From: Aurantiochytrium sp. KH105
Lineage: Eukaryota > Sar > Bigyra > Thraustochytrida > Thraustochytriidae
Direction: 5' to 3'
DNA length: 64,000 nucleotides
NCBI GenBank assembly: GCA_003116975.1
Contig: BGKB01000106.1
Span: forward strand, 1-64,000
The translations under genes were made by a program, and so were the position numbers. Shown here one piece after another: positions 58,466 through 64,000 of this stretch (its first letter is position 1; each line of letters begins with the position of its first letter). Below the pieces are notes generated by a model. The model did no database searches. It had not been told where the DNA came from and saw only the letters and a program-made list of their open reading frames with translations.

Positions 58466-59997
58466 GCCCAGATCAGCGCAAACGTGGCACGTGCGCTTGA
58501 CAAGTGGGTGGACGAATGGACGGGTAGCTACGCTCTAAGGGGCGCTAGGGAGTGCAATGGAGGTGCGCACTCCGCGGGGTGTGCACCAGCAGCAGTGGGG
58601 ACACCGAGGAAAAGGACCGGGAGAGCGAGAACAAGAGCGACGACGGCGAGAGCGTCCGCTTGGTTGAGGAGAGCGAGCACGACGGAGGCGGGCAAGTGCG
58701 GCAGGCGAAGAGCGAGCGAGCACGGCGGAGGCGGGCAAGAGCGGCAGGCGAAGAGCGAGCGAGCGAGCAAGCGAGCGAGCGATCGAAGAAACGCGCACAC
58801 CTCGCAGTGGACAGGAAGAAATGCACGGGCCACGGGCCACGCAAGCAAGTTGCCAGGCCAGACAGAGGCCGAGTTCGAGTACGAGCTCGAGTTCGAGAGA
58901 GGCGTGAGTGAGGCTTCGTGGAGAGGAGAAGTCGTGTTGGCAGGCGTTGTCGCGTGCAGCGCGTGCGCGAGCGAGTGAGTGGTCATGGGCAAGTGGGACG
59001 CAGCGGGTCCCGACCTCTGAGGGAGCCCAAGACAAGCAAGACACATCAGTGACGGATGGAGTTGTTGAGTGGGTCCTATTTATTTAGGGACCGACCGACC
59101 GAGCGGGGAGGTGGGAAAGCAGCAAGAAGTCAAGTTTTCGAGCGAGGGAGGCCGCACGAAGTGCCGGCGTCCGGGCGGCCGGTGGGCGAGCGGGTAAATG
59201 GACGGACGAGGGAAAAGTGCGCGACGCTTGATGGGTGGGGGGTCATCGATACCGCACATTCCAGACAAGGAGGAAACAAAACACTCCTTCTACTTTCTCG
59301 GACGAAAAGCCAAGTAGCCTTCAGTAAATCACCTGGCTGCCACATTCATTTCTGGACAACGTAACAAGCACAGAGACACTTGGTTCTCGGTATCTTGTGG
59401 GACGAGTGTGAGGCTGCCGCGAGAAACACGCTTTGCTTTGTACCCCTCTTGCTCGCGAAAATGCACAGGACTTGCTCGAGTTCCTTTGCCGCAAATCTTC
59501 GCGTTTCGTTTCGCGCGGGCAATCACAGTCTCATTCATACCTGCTTGGATCTAATGCTTGTAAAGGCGACAGAAGTCGCTGTCTCGTAGCTCGTGCATCG
59601 GGAAAGTCTGTGCATAGACACACAGTCGATGAGAGTCATTGAAATAGCGTTGTAGTACCTTTTACTTGACTTGAAGCCACCAGCAGAGCTTTGCTTGTGA
59701 ATGCTTTTGCTAATGACAACATTTGCTGCCGAGAGTTGCTGATAGAATGGGAATTGGAAATCCGAATGACGCATGCATGTATACACTGTCATAATTCGAA
59801 AAAAAACCTACTTTTACAACGATCAAACCAATCGTCCCCGTCTCTTGACCGATCTTCGCTCCTCCAATTTTTGTGGACTCCCTCCCCTCGATCTTTATCG
59901 CTTCACATCCCGCCCGCTTGGTAACGAGCGAACGCCATCGCCTCGCTGCAGCGGCGATGCGCGCGGAGAATGATATCGCGAGCATAAGTGCAGTGAG

Positions 59998-60480
59998 ATG
60001 AAAAAGGTGAGCTATGATCCGAGTCATGTCGTGCACATTGCGTTCTCCCCTGGCCCAGAGCTTGCGAAGGTATTGATAGGCGTAGGCCACAGGGGAATGG
60101 CGAATCTCCAGCGCGCATTGAGCACAGTGGTAGAAGAGCAGCTCCTCATCGAGCAGAACCTCCTTCAAACCTTGTATTTGGGCGAAAACGTCGTGTCCGG
60201 CTCCACAGACGAGCCGGGGCGCATTTGAAACGCTCCATCAGACGAGCTTCAGCATATTCTCTTCTCCATTGATTGCGTGGTAGCGCAAGGCGATATCATC
60301 GTAACGGGCTTAACGGTTTCGACTGCGTGCGTCCGGGACCTAATGTTAGGTAACGAACTGCACGTCCTCAAGAGGCTTTGGATTGAGGTCGCGCGCGTGG
60401 CAATAATGGGCGACACCTTCGTCTCTGGATCCCAAGAGGCGACACTATGCGCCTGGGACGTCAAGTCGGGGTACTGTCAC
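59998..60480 (+). pseudogene. Degenerate WD40 repeat gene
   Basis: One frame carries WD40-like blades: 'LGENVVSGSTDEPGRI', then a TGA at 60226-60228 exactly where the conserved Trp is expected, then 'VVAQGDIIVTGLTVSTACVR' and 'VAIMGDTFVSGSQEATLCAW' followed by DVKSG. The second blade has also lost its Trp (CVRDLMLG). No full propeller, start region or domain partner is present. Downstream the frame runs into a tandem duplication. It is best read as a remnant of a WD40 (possibly F-box/WD40) gene; the intact F-box/WD40 gene at 9446-11008 is not an obvious close copy. Confidence 0.7.
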
Positions 60481-60630
60481 TTTTCGGAGATTAATTGTGC
60501 GGCGAACCAGGACAATTTCAGAGACGACGACATTGCGCACTTGTTGCAGCACAGCTATTATCACTTTTCTGAGGTCAATTGTGTGGCGTCGTCTCTGGGT
60601 CTAGACACGACGACATTGCGCACTTGCAGC
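60477..60630 (+). repeat. Two imperfect ~83-bp tandem copies within the WD40 remnant
   Basis: Both copies contain 'tcacttttc.gag.t.aattgtg' and end in 'gacgacattgcgcacttg'; they start at 60477 and 60561. A (GTGGC)5 run follows at 60672-60700. Confidence 0.7.
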
Positions 60631-62203
60631 ACTAGGTCTGGCAAAGTGCAGAGCACACTGGTTTGGTCCATTGCGTGGCGTGGCGTGGCGTGGCGTGGCG
60701 ATCGAAGGCGAAGTGGTTGTCTCCACTTCAGCCGCCAACAAAAGGCGAGACGAAACACGTATTTTCGCGTGCCAAGAGGGTGGCGATTGAGAAGAAATTT
60801 GTCTTGATCGGATTACCGGGTTGCAGCCAAGGTCTGAAGGCTTGGTAGGGCGATGAATCGAACGCGGGCAGGGCTTCTCGCTTCGCGAACAGCACTCTTC
60901 TTCACAAAGGGCCAGCGAAGATTAAAACTTGGCGACCGGAATCCAAGATTCATGTCGGAAGATAAAGTCGCTGTTTCACTTGGACTCGGCTATTTTTGTA
61001 TCGGTGGAGACGAACTGACAACGCATGGCGTTCATTTTGCAAAGGAGCCTGGGAGCTGGATTTCAGAGTTGAGCGCACGACGCTTTCTGCTCTTCTTGTC
61101 CAGATGAAAAGAAGCCAGTACGACTGAAAGGCAACCGAGGGTTTGCGTATACAATTATCGCCTGGCCGTTGTTGCTGCTGATGGCTGCTTTTCGACAGCA
61201 ACCAGCGCAGCATCCGTATGACCTGCGGAAACCCTTCCAGAATAAGATTCGTGCATGCACGAACAACCGTCATTTCCAATATGCGGCTGATGGCCTGTGT
61301 GTGTGTGTCACGATGCCCACGTAGCCCGGAAATCCTCTTCCTGTCCGCCCATGTTGCATTTCACTCTTGTCCCATCCTTCCCTATTCGCCGCGGCGTTCC
61401 ATTGACCCTGACCTAGGAGGCTGTACCGCTCTCACCATTTTCCTTCTCTTTTCTCCTCTCTTTCGAGAAAGAGCATCCAAGCCTGGCTCCTCGCAGTCTT
61501 GGACACCGGGCCTCGCCGAGGCTGTACTGTACACGTATACCGGCCACATCTCCACGATGCCATCTGGATCTTCCCCCCTCCGCGCCATGGCGCTCGTCTC
61601 GACTTCGCGCTCGCCGCCGCTCTTCGCCCTACCGCCTCGGCTGCGGCCGGATTCCACGAAATCCTGCACCACAACTCGATGCACCTCCCACCTCGAAATG
61701 AACGCACCAAACTCACAGCTTTCATTGCCACAGTTTCCATCGACACAGGTTTTTCCCCAGCCAAGTGGCCGGTTTGCGCTTGCCTCTTTCACCGGGTTTT
61801 CCCTCCTTTTCACCCCGCCCCCTCCCTCCCTCCCTCGCCCCGCGCCCGCGCCCTCGCGCCCTCGCGCCAAGCCGCGCCGAGCCGCGCCGAGCCGCGCCGA
61901 GCCGCGGCGGGAGGCCGGCGGCGGCGCTCGCGCGCGCGCGGAAGGAAGGAGAGGAGGCGAGAGAGGCGCGGGTGAGATGAGAAAGATGGGATGAAAGAAA
62001 GCGCTCGGAGGCGATAAGGACGAGGAGGAGAGCAGCGAAGCCAGGCTTGGCGCCGCGAAGGCAAAGTCGATTCGCTCCGCCGCGAGGGACGCGACGCGGC
62101 AGCGCGCGAGGGCTGCGAGGCGACGCGACGCGAGGCGAGGCCAGGCGAGGCGAGGCCAGGCGCGAGGCGGGGAGCGCAGCGGGAGCGGCAGCAGCAGAGC
62201 GGG
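60631..62203. other. Intergenic region before the 3'-most gene
   Basis: No gene seen. 60640-61500 is of moderate composition; 61800-62200 is a CpG-rich leader with CGAGC/GCGCCGAGCC repeats (61868-61905) and GGCGA repeats (62117-62165). Open frames on the plus strand at 61218-61994 lack domains. Confidence 0.5.
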
Positions 62204-64000
62204 ATGGCCATGACGATGAAGCGCGAGAACGCCTCCGCGAAGAGCGCCGAGGAGAGGATGGACTTCGCCGCCGGCGCGGGGGGACCGGCGGGCGCGGCGG
62301 CGGGCGAGGCAGGGCACGCGGCGGCGGGCGGCGGCGCCGAGATGGACGAGGGCGCCGCGCTGAAGAGCGGCATGTATAAAAATGCGGAGGAGTTCTACGA
62401 CGACGGGATGGAGTTCCCGAACGATATGCTCATGGACCTCATCGACTGGACGGGCGGACCGTCCTTCCACGGCGGGGTGGACGGCACAGAGGTCGGGCCC
62501 AGCGCCTTCGACCACGACTTGGCGCAACACGATATGGAAAAGACGCATTCCGCCGCGTCGGTCACGACGGGATCCGTCTCGACGCGATCCGTCGACACCC
62601 CGGCCCACTACTCCTCCCCAGAGTACTCGGCGTCTGCTTCGGCGTCTCCCATGGAGGAAATGGACGACTTGGCGGCGGCAGACGGCGCCCTCGAGCGCAG
62701 CGACGTGGCCATTGCGCGGCTAGAGCTCGACGAGGTCTTTCAGCTGCTCTGGAAAGGCCGCGCCGGGCAATACGTGACGGAAATCCCGAAGCGCCCACAG
62801 GCTTCGCCCGTGGCTCGGGACGTGCCTCTCTTTTACGTTTCGCCTGGACTCAAGCACCTGCTGTCTGAGGCGGAAAAGGACGAGCTGCTCGGCGACCCCG
62901 ACAAGCTCGTCGCCGTCAAGTACCAGGGGTTCTCGAATGGAGAAATCTGGTGGAGCAAAGAACACGGATATCGACGCGGTCTCGTGGCGCGCAACATGAC
63001 ACGCAAACCGCGGACGAATCAGTCGAGTGACTCGTCTAGCCACGGCTTCGCAGGCCGCTGGTACACGCTCTTGGAGCGGCGCGACGCGTCGACGCCCGTC
63101 ACCAAAACGTCTTGCCGCTCGTACGTCATTCACGGTGCCCCCTCGTTGGTGCAGTTCTGGCCCGCTTCCGAAGGCGACGCCCAGGGTCGCGCTGACAGAA
63201 AGGGTTCTGGTGATGGCTCGTCCATGGATGACGAGTTCGTCCGTGTATCAAATCTCAAGAAGCGTCGTCTGCTGCAGTCTGCCATCTCACTCGAGACTGG
63301 CGCTCCTGTAGGCGCGCCAGTGAAACCAGAAGCAAAGACAATAATGACAACGGGGTTGAAGCGAGGTCGCGAAGATGCGGAGAGTCACAGTGCTTCCTTT
63401 GGTCATGCTGCGGCACCGGGGAGCCACAAAGTCGCCACGACGGAGCAAGGCCAGTACGGCGCATGCTCCGTGTCTCGCGCTCGCGATTCGACGTTTAACG
63501 AGGAGACGCTTGTATTGAATCGAAACGTCCACGTACAGGGCGAACTGACTGTGGATGGAGACTTGACAGTGAGGTCGCTCCTTGTGCGCGGAAATCTTCG
63601 TCTCGAGGGTCAGCTCATGACACCGCCGCACGCGGCCGACTACGCAGAGTGGTTTCCGTGTCTTGATCCAAAGGAGCGCATCATTAGTGGCCAAGTCGTG
63701 CAACTGCGGTCTCCCGAGCAAAAGATTACCCTCGACACGTCGGGCGAGGGGCCGATCATGCTTGTGAGCACCACCCCTTCCGTGGCGGCCGGTGTTCCCG
63801 ATCCAGACGTCCACCCTGTGCGCGGCGCGCTTTGCGGATTTTTGGGTCAGCTGCCCGCTCTGGTCCGCGGACCAGTTGAGGCTGGCTCGCACCTGTTTCC
63901 CAGTGGCGACAATGACGGCGTATGCGTCAAGGGTGACACGCGGCATGTGGATCGCGAGCCCATTGGCACCGCAATGGAGTCATGCGGACCTGGTGTGCAC
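62204..64000 (+). CDS. Protein with beta-repeat and phage-tail/collagen-like C-terminal domain (partial, runs off the window)
   Basis: At least 599 codons, still open at the window end. The start is the first of three closely spaced ATGs (62204, 62210, 62216). N-terminus (~1-165): acidic, Ala/Gly/Ser-rich. Residues ~170-330: a globular part with 'VPLFYVSPGLKHLLSEAEKD' and 'GRWYTLLERRDAS', not recognised. A likely nuclear signal lies in the linker (LKKRRLLQ; GLKRGREDAE). Residues ~440-475 are short beta-repeats (VHVQGELTVDGDLTVRSLLV), followed by ADYAEWFP and a Gly/Pro-rich beta domain (VSTTPSVAAGV...VRGPVEAGSHLFPSGDNDG...PIGTAMES). The gnl-tV-x-G repeats plus DYAEWF domain resemble C-termini of bacteriophage tail and bacterial collagen-like proteins, some linked to self-cleaving chaperone domains (Peptidase G2/S74 type). 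Function unknown. A regulator similar in principle to MYRF is one possibility. Confidence 0.7.
   Translation, partial: MAMTMKRENASAKSAEERMDFAAGAGGPAGAAAGEAGHAAAGGGAEMDEGAALKSGMYKNAEEFYDDGMEFPNDMLMDLIDWTGGPSFHGGVDGTEVGPSAFDHDLAQHDMEKTHSAASVTTGSVSTRSVDTPAHYSSPEYSASASASPMEEMDDLAAADGALERSDVAIARLELDEVFQLLWKGRAGQYVTEIPKRPQASPVARDVPLFYVSPGLKHLLSEAEKDELLGDPDKLVAVKYQGFSNGEIWWSKEHGYRRGLVARNMTRKPRTNQSSDSSSHGFAGRWYTLLERRDASTPVTKTSCRSYVIHGAPSLVQFWPASEGDAQGRADRKGSGDGSSMDDEFVRVSNLKKRRLLQSAISLETGAPVGAPVKPEAKTIMTTGLKRGREDAESHSASFGHAAAPGSHKVATTEQGQYGACSVSRARDSTFNEETLVLNRNVHVQGELTVDGDLTVRSLLVRGNLRLEGQLMTPPHAADYAEWFPCLDPKERIISGQVVQLRSPEQKITLDTSGEGPIMLVSTTPSVAAGVPDPDVHPVRGALCGFLGQLPALVRGPVEAGSHLFPSGDNDGVCVKGDTRHVDREPIGTAMESCGPGVH

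Larger units (their letters stand above)
57529..59990. other. Repeat-rich upstream region of the myosin gene
   Basis: No supported gene. It contains (GAAA)~22 at 57901-57988, (GGAT)n at 58209-58241, TCTGC/GCAGA arrays (58147-58162, 58393-58465) and CGAG/GAGC clusters (57572-57600, 58700-58780). Large open frames on both strands follow these repeats. 59060-59990 is less GC-rich and unremarkable. Confidence 0.5.

Noticed and set aside
29509-60228. UGA as a reassigned sense codon (two in-frame TGAs, at 29509 and 60226)
   Set aside because: Several intact genes here end normally at TGA (active protease, F-box/SAP-like protein, AGC kinase, Maf, JmjC-like protein), so UGA is a regular stop. The two cases need separate explanations.
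61382-62608. 408-codon minus-strand frame opposite the 3'-most gene
   Set aside because: It is antisense to the start of the plus-strand gene and to CpG repeats, and shows no recognisable domain.
1-64000. tRNA or rRNA genes
   Set aside because: I scanned for T-loop-like 'ggttcga' stretches (e.g. near 3198 and 39982) and found no matching acceptor stem or anticodon arm. A dedicated tRNA scan would settle it.

Overview
The window is nuclear DNA of a GC-rich, intron-poor eukaryote, most likely a thraustochytrid or related labyrinthulomycete stramenopile. This is inferred, not shown by a marker gene. The grounds are single uninterrupted frames up to 5.8 kb (a MyTH4-FERM myosin), long CpG-rich leaders full of microsatellites, a cytosolic-looking hybrid histidine kinase, a cyclic-nucleotide-type K+ channel, an ABC1 kinase fused to a beta-lactamase-like tail, and TPR proteins of a kind common in stramenopiles. 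I saw no prokaryotic operon structure, rRNA, tRNA, CRISPR array or intact mobile element.

Layout. 1-9 kb: a cluster of three secreted, probably GPI-anchored, trypsin-like (S1A) proteins. One (7473-8603, +) has an intact His-Asp-Ser triad. The other two (1098-2153 and 4661-5707, both -) have lost the His and the Ser and are pseudoproteases. Coding, upstream and downstream sequence are all duplicated, partly as a large inverted repeat. 9.4-12.7 kb: two F-box-type genes head to head (F-box/WD40 and F-box/SAP-like). 13.3-17.4 kb: a 1375-aa SCP2-PH-TM-ABC1 kinase-beta-lactamase-like fusion. 17.6-18.2 kb: a small acidic protein of unknown function with a likely 5'UTR intron. 19.3-22.0 kb: a voltage-gated, cNMP-binding-domain K+ channel. 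25-28 kb: a PH/AGC-type kinase with a large activation-loop insert. 29.3-30.2 kb: an RGS membrane protein interrupted by an in-frame TGA. 32.6-36.4 kb: a TPR-array protein with an effector-like N-terminus, then a Maf-family NTP pyrophosphatase. 36.5-43.2 kb: an MKP1-like phosphatase (DSP plus gelsolin-like) and a PAS-histidine kinase-receiver protein. 45.8-51.5 kb: two secretory-pathway 2-oxoglutarate/Fe(II) oxygenases head to head (PhyH-like and JmjC-like). 51.7-57.5 kb: myosin. 57.5-62.2 kb: a repeat-rich stretch holding a broken WD40 gene. 62.2 kb to the end: the 5' part of a gene whose encoded C-terminal domain resembles those of phage-tail or collagen-like proteins.

Several genes are signalling components (K+ channel, AGC kinase, RGS, MKP1-like phosphatase, hybrid histidine kinase), but nothing shows they form one pathway. 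The most notable items are the protease/pseudoprotease inverted duplication, the five-part ABC1 fusion, the near-identical TPR array behind an effector-like domain, the in-frame TGA in the RGS gene, and the paired secretory oxygenases. Start codons were set at the first plausible ATG; several frames extend further upstream only through non-ATG codons.
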